From VMDH01 sp038108875 (lineage in GTDB: Bacteria > Pseudomonadota > Gammaproteobacteria > Magnimaribacterales > D2472), in the NCBI GenBank assembly GCA_038108875.1, contig JAYNII010000012.1, positions 1 through 33,663 on the forward strand: 33,663 bases of DNA, read 5' to 3'. Each line of letters starts with the position of its first letter. Position 1 is the first letter of the stretch. This document shows, piece by piece, positions 1-7,604 of this stretch. The position numbers and the translations under genes are program-made. The notes under the pieces were generated by a model. It was not told the origin of the DNA. It worked only from the letters and a program-made list of their open reading frames with translations, and did no database searches.

Positions 1-30
1 TTTAACAATTTTGCTCAATAGGAGGAGCGT

Positions 31-627
31 ATGAAATTTACTTTAATGATCTTTATCCTTGCCGTATTTAATTTAAGTGCTGGACATCACGAAGGTGGTA
101 ATACTAAAGATTGGGAAATCAAGACCTACAGTTCTGCTGCACCTGCATTTATAGGTGATCATGCAACAATTATTGGAGCCTCTGGTAAAGTACTTAGAGA
201 AGGAACTAATGGATGGAGATGTGAGCCATTTATGCCTATGCCTGAGGGAGGGTTTAAACATCCCCATGAATCTGCAGCAGCTTGCTCTGATAAAAATGCA
301 GTAGCTTGGGCTAACGCCTATAAATCTCAAGGCAAACCAGAGCTTGATGCAGATGGTTGGATTTGGATGCTTCACGGTGACCTAGGTGTAGACAACTTTA
401 TGCCCTACACAGATGGTCAAAAAGATGCTGGTCATGAACATTATATTGAATCAGGAGCTCATCTTATGCTTATGCCTAAAGATCCCACTTCTTTGGAAGG
501 CCAATCTACGGATTACACCACTGGGGGTCCATATGTAATGTTTGAAGGAACTCCATATGTACATCTTATGATTCCCGTAGCTGGGTATTATGATTACCAA
601 CCTGAGGCAAAACCTCATTCACACTAG
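31..627 (+). CDS. Secreted protein of unknown function, 198 aa
   Basis: The start is well supported: a strong Shine-Dalgarno (AGGAGGAG, about 20-27) precedes the ATG. The protein begins with a short hydrophobic signal peptide (about residues 1-17, cleavage near LSA-GHH), so it is probably periplasmic. The mature part is rich in His, Gly, Pro and Met, has two cysteines (WRCEP and AACSD, a possible disulfide), and ends in a His-rich tail (KPHSH). There are no membrane segments after the signal. I do not recognise the family and assign no function; the many His residues could bind metal, but that is a guess. The next secreted protein starts 9 bases downstream, so the two are probably co-transcribed. 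I am confident that it is a gene, but not of its role. Confidence 0.85.
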   Translation: MKFTLMIFILAVFNLSAGHHEGGNTKDWEIKTYSSAAPAFIGDHATIIGASGKVLREGTNGWRCEPFMPMPEGGFKHPHESAAACSDKNAVAWANAYKSQGKPELDADGWIWMLHGDLGVDNFMPYTDGQKDAGHEHYIESGAHLMLMPKDPTSLEGQSTDYTTGGPYVMFEGTPYVHLMIPVAGYYDYQPEAKPHSH

Positions 628-636
628 GGAAAACTT

Positions 637-1137
637 ATGAAAATAATAAATCTTGCTTTTTTATTAATGTTTTCCTCTTCAGCTTTATTTGCTGATGAAA
701 AAGCAGTTCTGGAAAACACTAAAGCTGTCATTGCTAATATTGAAACTTATTGGGATGCAAGAAACTCAAAAGACTGGGATACAGTAATAGCATTAAGCAG
801 TGTTAATGGCATGCTTAATACTAATTCTGATGGTAGTTTTCATAAACCATTAGCATTGCAAACTGCAGAAGACTGGAATAGACAAACACCAGGCGCAGCT
901 GGAACTATTGCAGTTCATGCTGCAGAAGCGCATCAAATTAACGATGGAGCAGTCTTTGCTAGGTATTATGCTGAAGGCGTAGTTCCTGATGGTAGTGGAG
1001 GGTTTAAACCTTATAGAACTAGGGTTACTAGTTTATGGGTCTTAGAGGGAAAAAACTGGGTAGCTAAAACTATGCACTTTTCCTCCGCAAATTATGGAGG
1101 AGTTCATCAAACTACTCAGGCTGATTTCGAAGATTAG
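637..1137 (+). CDS. Secreted NTF2-like / SnoaL (DUF4440-type) protein
   Basis: 166 aa with an N-terminal signal peptide (about residues 1-19, ending near ALFADE). The mature part has the layout of small NTF2-fold proteins: an early helix with YWDARNSKDWDTVIAL, then beta-rich segments with RYYAEGVVPDG and a late strand SLWVLEGKNWVAKTMHF. SnoaL/DUF4440 proteins use this cone-shaped pocket for binding or simple catalysis. No catalytic residue can be named here, so the function is open. It lies 9 bases after the preceding secreted protein and is followed by a hairpin terminator, so these two genes form a small unit. The fold assignment is by pattern only. Confidence 0.75.
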   Translation: MKIINLAFLLMFSSSALFADEKAVLENTKAVIANIETYWDARNSKDWDTVIALSSVNGMLNTNSDGSFHKPLALQTAEDWNRQTPGAAGTIAVHAAEAHQINDGAVFARYYAEGVVPDGSGGFKPYRTRVTSLWVLEGKNWVAKTMHFSSANYGGVHQTTQADFED

Positions 1138-1154
1138 TTTACACTGCTGTTTAT

Positions 1155-1181
1155 AAAACCAGCTTTAAGGCTGGTTTTTTT
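1155..1181 (+). terminator. Rho-independent terminator, possibly bidirectional
   Basis: A perfect 9-bp stem (AAAACCAGC at 1155-1163, GCTGGTTTT at 1170-1178) with a 6-base loop is followed by T residues to 1181. It ends the two-gene unit 31-1137. Read on the minus strand it also follows the 3' end of the tRNA gene and has four U, so it may serve both sides. Confidence 0.85.
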
Positions 1182-1182
1182 A

Positions 1183-1258
1183 TGGTGCCCCCTGCAGGAA
1201 TCGAACCTGCAATTAATCCTTAGGAGAGATTTGTTATATCCATTTAACTAAGAGGGCA
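1183..1258 (-). tRNA. argW: tRNA-Arg, anticodon CCT
   Basis: The reverse complement folds as a 76-nt tRNA. The acceptor TGCCCTC pairs with GGGGGCA, the CCA end is encoded (TGG at 1183-1185), the T arm is GCAGGTTCGATTCCTGC, and the anticodon stem AATCT/GGATT encloses loop CTCCTAA. The anticodon CCT lies at 1222-1224 on the minus strand. The body closely resembles E. coli argW tRNA-Arg(CCU) as I recall it. It reads AGG, a codon that should be fairly common in this AT-rich genome. It stands alone between convergent and divergent genes. tRNA-Arg genes are frequent phage integration sites, but no integrase or duplicated 3' end is visible here. Confidence 0.96.
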
Positions 1259-1309
1259 TTAACTTATAATACTTCAAAATGAAAAATTCACTATTTTGAG
1301 CATGTTAAC

Positions 1310-2452
1310 ATGCAGATTGTAATTGTCGGAGCTGGAATCAGCGGTCTTTCTTGTGCAATTTTTTTAAGCGAAGCAGGATTTAAACCCTTAGTTATTGAAA
1401 AAAATCCCCAATTAAGGTCGTATGGAGCAGGTCTTCAACTTGGCCCCAATTCAGTTTCTATCTTAGAAAAATATGGTTTTGGAGGCGCTCTCTCAGAATT
1501 AGCTTCATTCCCTAAAAAGATTAGATTTAACAACCTCAAAAGCAATCAAAATTTATTAGAAGTGTCGATGCATGATTACGAGAAAAAATTCGGATCCAAA
1601 TATTGCTATTTAATGAGAGAGGATCTCATAAATATTTTACATAAGAGATGTTTGGACTTAAAAATTGAAATTAAATATGGGTTTGAGCTGAAATCTATTG
1701 AATCTATTCATGAGGGCTATCAATTAAATACAAATCAAGAAGTAATATTTGCTTCAAAGGTTATTGGCGCTGATGGAATAAAATCTATGGTTCGTAAATC
1801 TTTAACGAAACAAGAACTAATTTTTGCAGATAAATTAGCTTGGCGAGGAACTGCTTTTATTACTGACAAAGATTTTGAATATTTTAAGGATATCAATGTT
1901 TGGGTTGCTAACAATATGCACGCAGTTTTTTACCCAATTGTTAGAAAAAAAATTTTAAATTTTGTGGTGATCACGACTGCTAAAGATTCCTATGGCCTTA
2001 AATCAACTTACTCTAATTCATTTGAAATAAATGAGTTACTCCAAAAATTTAATTCAAATAAAGATTTGCTAAGAGTCTTAAGTGCATCTAAGGATCTTTT
2101 TAAATGGAAAATAGATGTTATGCCCTCTTTTAAATGGTGCTCTAAGAATATTGGTCTAATCGGCGATGCAGCTCATCCAATTCTCCCATTTATGGCACAA
2201 GGATCCTCTTTGGGTATAGAGGATGCATATCAAGTGGCTGTAAATTTCAGCAAAAAAAATTATGATTTAAGACAGGTTTTCCAGCAACGCAAAAGAAAGG
2301 TTTCTAAAATTACTTATTTTTCAAAAACAAGTGGATATATATACCATCTTCCAAATACATTGAGGTATTTAGCTTTTCGATTCAATTTCTATTTTCCCTA
2401 TTTTCTTCAAAAAAGGCTTAATTTTGCTTTTAAAAATATACTTATTGACTAA
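1310..2452 (+). CDS. FAD-dependent monooxygenase (aromatic hydroxylase / UbiH-like)
   Basis: 380 aa with the three marks of class A flavoprotein monooxygenases. These are an N-terminal Rossmann motif GAGISGL (about 7-13) followed by an acidic strand end (VIEK), a central DG motif (VIGADGIKSMVRKS, about 151-164), and the GD motif with the flavin-binding segment (LIGDAAHPILPFMAQG, about 284-299). These enzymes use NAD(P)H, FAD and O2 to hydroxylate mostly aromatic or polyketide substrates. The length is usual for the family. The substrate cannot be told: it could be a salicylate hydroxylase-like or a ubiquinone-pathway-like enzyme. The C-terminus is basic and hydrophobic, without a clear membrane helix. 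No strong ribosome-binding site precedes the ATG. It stands alone between the tRNA and thrS. Confidence 0.88.
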   Translation: MQIVIVGAGISGLSCAIFLSEAGFKPLVIEKNPQLRSYGAGLQLGPNSVSILEKYGFGGALSELASFPKKIRFNNLKSNQNLLEVSMHDYEKKFGSKYCYLMREDLINILHKRCLDLKIEIKYGFELKSIESIHEGYQLNTNQEVIFASKVIGADGIKSMVRKSLTKQELIFADKLAWRGTAFITDKDFEYFKDINVWVANNMHAVFYPIVRKKILNFVVITTAKDSYGLKSTYSNSFEINELLQKFNSNKDLLRVLSASKDLFKWKIDVMPSFKWCSKNIGLIGDAAHPILPFMAQGSSLGIEDAYQVAVNFSKKNYDLRQVFQQRKRKVSKITYFSKTSGYIYHLPNTLRYLAFRFNFYFPYFLQKRLNFAFKNILID

Positions 2453-2517
2453 TTTTGAGGCTATTAAATTAGTTTAGATCTTATTTATTCATTACAATAC
2501 GCAAAATAATGATTTAA

Positions 2518-4443
2518 ATGATGATTACAGTTACATTGCCAGATGGAAATACGAGAGATCTTGAAAAACCTCTCTCTGGTATAGATTTTGCTAAATCGAT
2601 TTCCAATTCTCTAGCTAATGAAGTTATTGCGATGGAGAAAAATGGACAACTAACTGATATAAAATCTATCATAGATTCTGATTGCTCCATTAGACTTATT
2701 AAACTCTCTGATCCGGAGGGATTGGAGCTTTTAAGGCACGATTGTGCTCATGTAATGGCTGAAGCTGTTCAAGAATTATTTCCTGGAACTCAGGTAACCA
2801 TAGGACCTGCAATTGAAAATGGGTTTTACTATGATTTTTATAGAAAGGAACCATTTACTAAGGCCGATCTTATAGAAATTGAAAAGAAAATGCGACAGAT
2901 TGTGAAGGCCAATAGAGCCTTTGAACGCGAAGAATGGGATAAAGGAAAAGCAATAGATTTTTTTAATTCCATTGGCGAAACATTTAAAGCCCTGATTATC
3001 CAAGATCTAGATGAAGAAGTAGTTTCTGTTTATAAGCAAGGTAAATGGCTTGATCTTTGCAGAGGACCTCATCTTCCCTCGACAGGGAAGATTGGTAGCT
3101 CATTTAAACTGATGAAAGTTGCAGGAGCTTATTGGAGAGGTAATTCTGAAAATGAAATGCTAAGTAGAATTTATGGTACTGCATGGCGTTCAGAAAAGGA
3201 GCTAGCAGATCATTTGAATTTCCTTGAAGAAGCAGAAAAGCGAGATCATAGAAAGCTAGCCAAGGTTATGGATTTATTACATTTTCAGGATGAAGCGCCA
3301 GGTATGGCATTCTGGCATCCAAAAGGATGGAGTATATATATTGCTTTAGAGAGCTATTTAAGAAAGAAATTAAAGCATGCTGGTTATGATGAGATCAAAA
3401 CTCCATTAGTAGTAGATAGAAAGCTTTGGGAAGCATCTGGTCACTGGGAAAAGTATCGCGAACATATGTTTATTGCTGAGATTGATGAACAGCATGCTAA
3501 CGACAAAAGAACGAATGCTTTGAAACCAATGAATTGTCCATGCCATGTTCAAGTTTTCAATCAAGGGATTACCTCTTATAAAGATCTTCCAGTACGATTA
3601 TCAGAATTTGGTTCTTGTCACAGATATGAACCCTCTGGAACTATGCATGGTCTTATGAGGGTTAGAGCATTTACTCAAGATGATGCCCATATCTTTTGCA
3701 CTGAGCAACAGATTGAAGAAGAGACTTCTCAGTTTATTTCGTTACTTTCATCAGTATATGAAGATCTTGGATTCAAAACTTTTGACATAAGACTATCTAC
3801 AAGACCAGAAATAAGAGTTGGAGATGATTCTGTTTGGGACAGGTCTGAAAATGCTCTTGAGCAAGCTATTAAGAAACTTGATATTCCTTATACCATTCAG
3901 CCTGGTGAAGGTGCATTTTACGGACCCAAATTAGATTTTGTTCTTCAGGATGCTATTGGAAGAGAATGGCAGTGTGGAACTTTTCAATTAGATTTTAATC
4001 TCCCAGAAAGACTGAATGCTGAATACATAAATGAACAAGGGAATAGGGTAAAGCCAGTAATGATGCATAGGGCAATTCTAGGGTCTTTTGAGAGATTTAT
4101 TGGAATTTTATTAGAAAATTATAGCGGTAAGTTGCCATTATGGTTGGCTCCGACTCAAATAGCTATATTATCTGTTACTGAAGAAGCGGCAAAATATTGC
4201 GAAGAACTCAAAGATCTTTATGAAAGCAATGGGCTAAGAGTTGCTTTAGATATCCGTAACGAAAAAATTGGTTATAAGATAAGAGAGCACTCAAGCGCTA
4301 AAACTCAGTTAATGGCAATTGTTGGAATGGATGAAGTAAACTCTGAGACCGTTTCAATCAGAAATATCTTCACTAGTAAAACCGAAACGTTAACTCAAAA
4401 AAAGAGCCTAACTAAGTTACTAAAACTCTGCAAAAATCCTTAA
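2518..4443 (+). CDS. thrS: Threonyl-tRNA synthetase
   Basis: 641 aa, the full usual length. An N-terminal TGS domain (about 1-62) is followed by the editing domain with HxxxH (H74, H78) and its Cys-His pair (LCRGPH, C181 and H185), which hydrolyses mischarged Ser-tRNA. The class II catalytic core has motif 2 around FGSCHRYEPSGTMHG, Zn ligands C340 (MNCPCH), H391 and H517, and motif 3 around MMHRAILGSFERF. The anticodon-binding domain is C-terminal. There are two tandem ATGs at the start and either may be used; no clear Shine-Dalgarno is visible. In most gammaproteobacteria thrS leads infC-rpmI-rplT, but here metY follows after a riboswitch. The identification is secure. Confidence 0.98.
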   Translation: MMITVTLPDGNTRDLEKPLSGIDFAKSISNSLANEVIAMEKNGQLTDIKSIIDSDCSIRLIKLSDPEGLELLRHDCAHVMAEAVQELFPGTQVTIGPAIENGFYYDFYRKEPFTKADLIEIEKKMRQIVKANRAFEREEWDKGKAIDFFNSIGETFKALIIQDLDEEVVSVYKQGKWLDLCRGPHLPSTGKIGSSFKLMKVAGAYWRGNSENEMLSRIYGTAWRSEKELADHLNFLEEAEKRDHRKLAKVMDLLHFQDEAPGMAFWHPKGWSIYIALESYLRKKLKHAGYDEIKTPLVVDRKLWEASGHWEKYREHMFIAEIDEQHANDKRTNALKPMNCPCHVQVFNQGITSYKDLPVRLSEFGSCHRYEPSGTMHGLMRVRAFTQDDAHIFCTEQQIEEETSQFISLLSSVYEDLGFKTFDIRLSTRPEIRVGDDSVWDRSENALEQAIKKLDIPYTIQPGEGAFYGPKLDFVLQDAIGREWQCGTFQLDFNLPERLNAEYINEQGNRVKPVMMHRAILGSFERFIGILLENYSGKLPLWLAPTQIAILSVTEEAAKYCEELKDLYESNGLRVALDIRNEKIGYKIREHSSAKTQLMAIVGMDEVNSETVSIRNIFTSKTETLTQKKSLTKLLKLCKNP

Positions 4444-4458
4444 TTACTTTTTTTCATC

Positions 4459-4486
4459 TTTACAAATTTTTTTTAAGCAATATCAT
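4459..4486 (+). promoter_or_regulatory. Predicted sigma70 promoter of metY
   Basis: A -35-like TTTACA (4459-4464) and a -10-like TATCAT (4481-4486) are separated by 16 bases. The expected transcription start, about 4492-4494, falls at the first base of the SAM-II aptamer stem (4493), as expected for a riboswitch leader. This positional agreement is the main support. Confidence 0.55.
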
Positions 4487-4492
4487 TTTGAT

Positions 4493-4541
4493 TGCGCCGA
4501 TTTGTCTGGCTTGCGGGCGCATAAAATACAGCTAAAAAGGT
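4493..4541 (+). promoter_or_regulatory. SAM-II riboswitch aptamer upstream of metY
   Basis: The P1 stem is TGCGCC (4493-4498) with GGCGCA (4516-4521). The conserved GATTT directly follows the 5' arm (4499-4503), and the conserved 3' segment AGCTAAAAAGG lies at 4530-4540. Spacing and sequence match the SAM-II aptamer known from marine metagenomic metX leaders, which has GAUUU after P1 and ends in AGCUAAAAAGGG. Loop bases 4511-4515 can pair with 4527-4531 (one mismatch) to form the H-type pseudoknot. SAM-II binds S-adenosylmethionine and turns off methionine and SAM biosynthesis genes, which fits metY directly downstream. This was recognised by eye; a covariance-model search would settle it. 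Confidence 0.9.
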
Positions 4542-4599
4542 CCTGCCTAGTTAGTAAATGCCTAAAATAATTTAACATACCATTTTTTAAGGAAAAATA

Positions 4600-5895
4600 A
4601 TGTCAAAAGTGTATAAAAACCCTGAAACCATTGGTTTGCATGCAGGCTGGAGAAAAGATGCTACTACTAATTCAGTTGCAGTTCCCATTCATCAAACTAC
4701 CAGCTATCAATTCAATAATACAGAACATGCAGCAAACTTATTTGGCCTATCTGAGCTCGGAAATATTTACTCAAGAATAATGAACCCTACTAATGCAGTA
4801 TTAGAGGATAGAATTGCAGCTTTTGAGGGAGGCGTGGGGGCTTTAGCAGTAGCTTCAGGGCAGGCCGCATCGGCATATGCAATTCAAAATTTATGCAAAC
4901 AAGGCGACAATATAGTAGCTTCAGCTCAGTTATACGGCGGTACCTATAATCAGTTTAAGAATCCTTTTGCAGACATGGGCATCGAGGTAAGGTTTGTTGA
5001 TCCCACCGATCCAGAAAATTTTAAAAACGCCACTGACGATAAGACCAGAGCATATTATGGAGAAGTGCTACCAAATCCTAGCTTTAAAGTTTTACCTATT
5101 AAAGAAATTGCTGATATTGGAAGACCTCTTGGGATACCTTTAATTGTTGATAATACTGCAGCACCAATAATTTGTAAGCCATTTGATCATGGAGCAGCAG
5201 TACTTATTCATTCAACTACAAAATATATTGGAGGTCATGGCACCTCAATTGGCGGAATAATTGTTGATAGCGGTGCTTTTGATTGGGAATCTTTTCCAGA
5301 AAGGCAGCCAGCTTTAAATACTCCAGATCCCTCTTATCATGGTGCAATTTGGACAGAGGCTGTAAAGCCTTTAGGCCCTATAGCCTATATTCTTAAAGCT
5401 AGAACAACACTTTTACGTGATATGGGTGCAGCGATGAGCCCATTCAATGCTTTTCAATTTATTCAAGGAACAGAAACGCTTGCCCTTAGAATGAGAGAGC
5501 ATTGCAAAAACGCCTCAATTGTAGCGGAATACTTAAATGGACACCCGAAGGTTGTCAGTGTATCTCATCCAAGTATTGCTGAGGGTATTCACAAAGAAAG
5601 AGCCAGCAAATATTTAAAAGGGGGTTTTGGTGGCCTTCTTGGTTTTGAGATTGATGGTGGTTTAGAAGCTGGAAAGAGATTTATTAATGCATTGGAGATG
5701 TTTTATCATGTCGCAAATATTGGTGATTCCAGAAGCTTGGCAATTCATCCAGCTAGTACAACACACTCACAACTCACTGAAGAAGAAATGCTTTCAACAG
5801 GTGTCAATCAAGGCTTCATTCGTCTGTCTGTTGGATTAGAGCATATTGACGATATTATTGCTGATATAGAGCAAGCATTGAAAGCGGTGGGTTAA
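4600..5895 (+). CDS. metY: O-acetylhomoserine aminocarboxypropyltransferase (O-acetylhomoserine sulfhydrylase)
   Basis: 431 aa, a PLP enzyme of the Cys/Met metabolism family at full length. It converts O-acetylhomoserine and sulfide to homocysteine in direct-sulfhydrylation methionine synthesis. Visible marks are the N-terminal TIGLHAGW and VPIHQTTSYQF, YSRIMNPT (phosphate-binding region), ASGQAASAYAI, the cofactor aspartate in LIVDNTAAP, and the Schiff-base lysine in HSTTKYIGGHG (K208). Length and the N-terminal pattern favour MetY over the shorter MetB, MetC or MetZ. The ATG has a Shine-Dalgarno AAGGA (4589-4593). The gene is preceded by a promoter and a SAM-II riboswitch, so it should be repressed when SAM is abundant. 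Confidence 0.95.
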   Translation: MSKVYKNPETIGLHAGWRKDATTNSVAVPIHQTTSYQFNNTEHAANLFGLSELGNIYSRIMNPTNAVLEDRIAAFEGGVGALAVASGQAASAYAIQNLCKQGDNIVASAQLYGGTYNQFKNPFADMGIEVRFVDPTDPENFKNATDDKTRAYYGEVLPNPSFKVLPIKEIADIGRPLGIPLIVDNTAAPIICKPFDHGAAVLIHSTTKYIGGHGTSIGGIIVDSGAFDWESFPERQPALNTPDPSYHGAIWTEAVKPLGPIAYILKARTTLLRDMGAAMSPFNAFQFIQGTETLALRMREHCKNASIVAEYLNGHPKVVSVSHPSIAEGIHKERASKYLKGGFGGLLGFEIDGGLEAGKRFINALEMFYHVANIGDSRSLAIHPASTTHSQLTEEEMLSTGVNQGFIRLSVGLEHIDDIIADIEQALKAVG

Positions 5896-5923
5896 GATAG
5901 TTTTTCATTTTCAAGATAGATTA

Positions 5924-6394
5924 GTGGCCTTCATCATTGTCGATGAGGGCCTTAATCAACCCCGTAAAAGAATTTATAAAACAGTCAAGCATAGCGACTG
6001 TGCTTATATTAACCTTGCTAAAATAAACTCTCATGAATTTAGTAAGTTCATTTCCGCTTTTGATACCAAAATATTGGCTTTCATACCAGCAGGAAAATTT
6101 TTAAGTAAAGCAAATCAAATAAGATTGATAGAATATGCTTCAATTGGTAATGAGTTTTGGGGTTGGTTTGCTAGGACTAATTCAGATAATAAAAAATTTA
6201 AAATCATGGCAGACAGATTTAATTTTAATGAAACAGGTCTTTTCCTCACGCAAGAGACATTTTTTTCAATTGGGGGTGAAGAATTAAAGATTTTTACAGA
6301 TTTTAAATTTCTCTACCGAAAACTTAATGCAAGACTTGTTCCGCAAAAGGTTTATTTACCATTAGTAAATATGAACAGGTTTAATAAACCATGA
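5924..6394 (+). CDS. Uncharacterised 156-aa protein, possibly a degenerate GT2-type glycosyltransferase
   Basis: The only plausible start is GTG with no clear ribosome-binding site; the stop overlaps the ccmA ATG (ATGA), so the two are translationally coupled. The family is not recognised with certainty. The C-terminal half (TGLFLTQETFFSIGGEE, then TDFKFLYRKLNARLVPQ) follows the pattern of GT2-like transferases such as the TIGR04283 group, where a GDQ-x-FVRR-x-FE-x-GGF segment is followed by MEDVELSRRLRR. FIPAGKFLSKANQIRL sits where those enzymes carry the HADT metal-binding motif, so the catalytic acids are absent. If related, it is shortened (156 against about 220 aa) and probably inactive. 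There is no signal peptide or membrane segment. Its place directly before ccmA may reflect only operon packing. Confidence 0.6.
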   Translation: MAFIIVDEGLNQPRKRIYKTVKHSDCAYINLAKINSHEFSKFISAFDTKILAFIPAGKFLSKANQIRLIEYASIGNEFWGWFARTNSDNKKFKIMADRFNFNETGLFLTQETFFSIGGEELKIFTDFKFLYRKLNARLVPQKVYLPLVNMNRFNKP

Positions 6395-6972
6395 TAACAG
6401 CAAGAAATCTCTCATACTCGATAAATAAGAATACTTTATTTACAGGTCTAAATTTTGAATGTAAATCTTGTACAGTATTTCAGATTCTAGGATCAAATGG
6501 GTCAGGAAAAACAACTCTATTAAAAATTTTATCAGGTATTACTCAACCAACAAAAGGCGAAGTTGAGATTATTGGTTATCCCAAAAAAATTTTTTTAGGT
6601 CACAAGATCCCAATTAAGGATTACTTAACGAATCTCCAAAATTTTAGTTTTCTTAATCCTTGTGCATCTGTTAAAGATTACTGTAGCTACTGCGAAGCAG
6701 TAAATCTTGGCGTTTCAAAATCAATGTACTCATCAAATTTATCTTTTGGTCAGAAAAAGAAATTATTGCTCTCAAAAATTTTTCAACAATCCTTTGACAT
6801 ACTTTTTTTAGATGAACCCTTCGTAGGGCTTGATAAAAAAACTATTAATCTAGTCAAAGATAGAATCATTCAGCTTAAACAAAATGGAGCACTGGTGTTT
6901 ATAACTTCTCATCAAGAAACAATAGATGGAGATGTAGTTATTGATCTAGATACAAGGTTGATTGATCAATGA
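6391..6972 (+). CDS. ccmA: Haem exporter ATP-binding subunit CcmA
   Basis: 193 aa ABC ATPase. Walker A is GSNGSGKT (34-41), the signature LSFGQ lies at 117-121, Walker B is ILFLDEP with E142, and the switch His is in ITSHQ (H174). CcmA pairs with CcmB and drives release of holo-CcmE from the CcmC-CcmD-haem complex during cytochrome c maturation on the periplasmic side of the inner membrane. It is slightly shorter than the usual 205 aa or so. It overlaps the preceding gene by 4 bases and ccmB by 4 bases (ATGA). Being first of nine contiguous ccm genes identifies it among ABC proteins. Confidence 0.95.
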   Translation: MITARNLSYSINKNTLFTGLNFECKSCTVFQILGSNGSGKTTLLKILSGITQPTKGEVEIIGYPKKIFLGHKIPIKDYLTNLQNFSFLNPCASVKDYCSYCEAVNLGVSKSMYSSNLSFGQKKKLLLSKIFQQSFDILFLDEPFVGLDKKTINLVKDRIIQLKQNGALVFITSHQETIDGDVVIDLDTRLIDQ

Positions 6973-7604
6973 ATGAATTTCAGAAGCTATTTTATAAAAC
7001 AAGGAATTGGCTTGGTCCTAATTTAATTTTTGTAATGGTAATGATTGCATTTCCCTTAAGTTTAAATATTTATTCAGCAGAACTTGAAACATCTTTTGAG
7101 TCGATTTTAGTTATAGCGCTCTTAATGATAGCTTTTATTTCCTCTGAGGGTATATTCAATGAAGACTTCTTAGATGGAAGTTTTGAAATGTTCATTAGTG
7201 AAGGAAGGTCTTTGTTTCAATTGGTAATGGAGAAATTTTGCGCATACTACTTTATGGTTTCATTACCTATTTCACTTGCAGCCCTTGCATTTGCCTTGGC
7301 TAATGGTGTAATTAAAGATAATTATCTTTTAACAGCATCCGGAGTTTTTTTTGTGAATACTATTTTTACATCTATATTTGCATTTGGGAGTGCAATAAGT
7401 TTAAACAAGGGCGCGATACTTGGAATTATTAGTGTGTTGCCATTTTCCATGCCGGCTGTCATTGTATTCGGTAGATTTTTGGATAATTTATCTGTAAGCA
7501 ATATTTCATTCAGCTTCTTAGAGTTGTTAGCTGGATTATCCATTATGAGTTTTTTGATATTTGCTTGGCTTTCATCAAAAATTATTAAACTTCATCTTGA
7601 ATAA
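6969..7604 (+). CDS. ccmB: Haem exporter permease subunit CcmB
   Basis: 211 aa and very hydrophobic, with about six membrane helices (around 20-35, 42-58, 90-115, 122-145, 152-170, 180-205), as in the CcmB family. Helix 2 is followed by an acidic stretch, SSEGIFNEDFLDGSFE, which fits the conserved loop of this family. It is the membrane partner of CcmA. Its ATG overlaps the ccmA stop, and ccmC begins immediately after its stop codon. Identity rests on topology, length and operon position more than on any single motif. Confidence 0.92.
   Translation: MNEFQKLFYKTRNWLGPNLIFVMVMIAFPLSLNIYSAELETSFESILVIALLMIAFISSEGIFNEDFLDGSFEMFISEGRSLFQLVMEKFCAYYFMVSLPISLAALAFALANGVIKDNYLLTASGVFFVNTIFTSIFAFGSAISLNKGAILGIISVLPFSMPAVIVFGRFLDNLSVSNISFSFLELLAGLSIMSFLIFAWLSSKIIKLHLE

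Noticed and set aside
1183..1258. Phage or island attachment site at tRNA-Arg
   Set aside because: There is no integrase gene, no duplicated tRNA 3' end and no change in gene character on either side.
4444..4490. Intrinsic terminator after thrS
   Set aside because: There are T runs but no stable stem before them.
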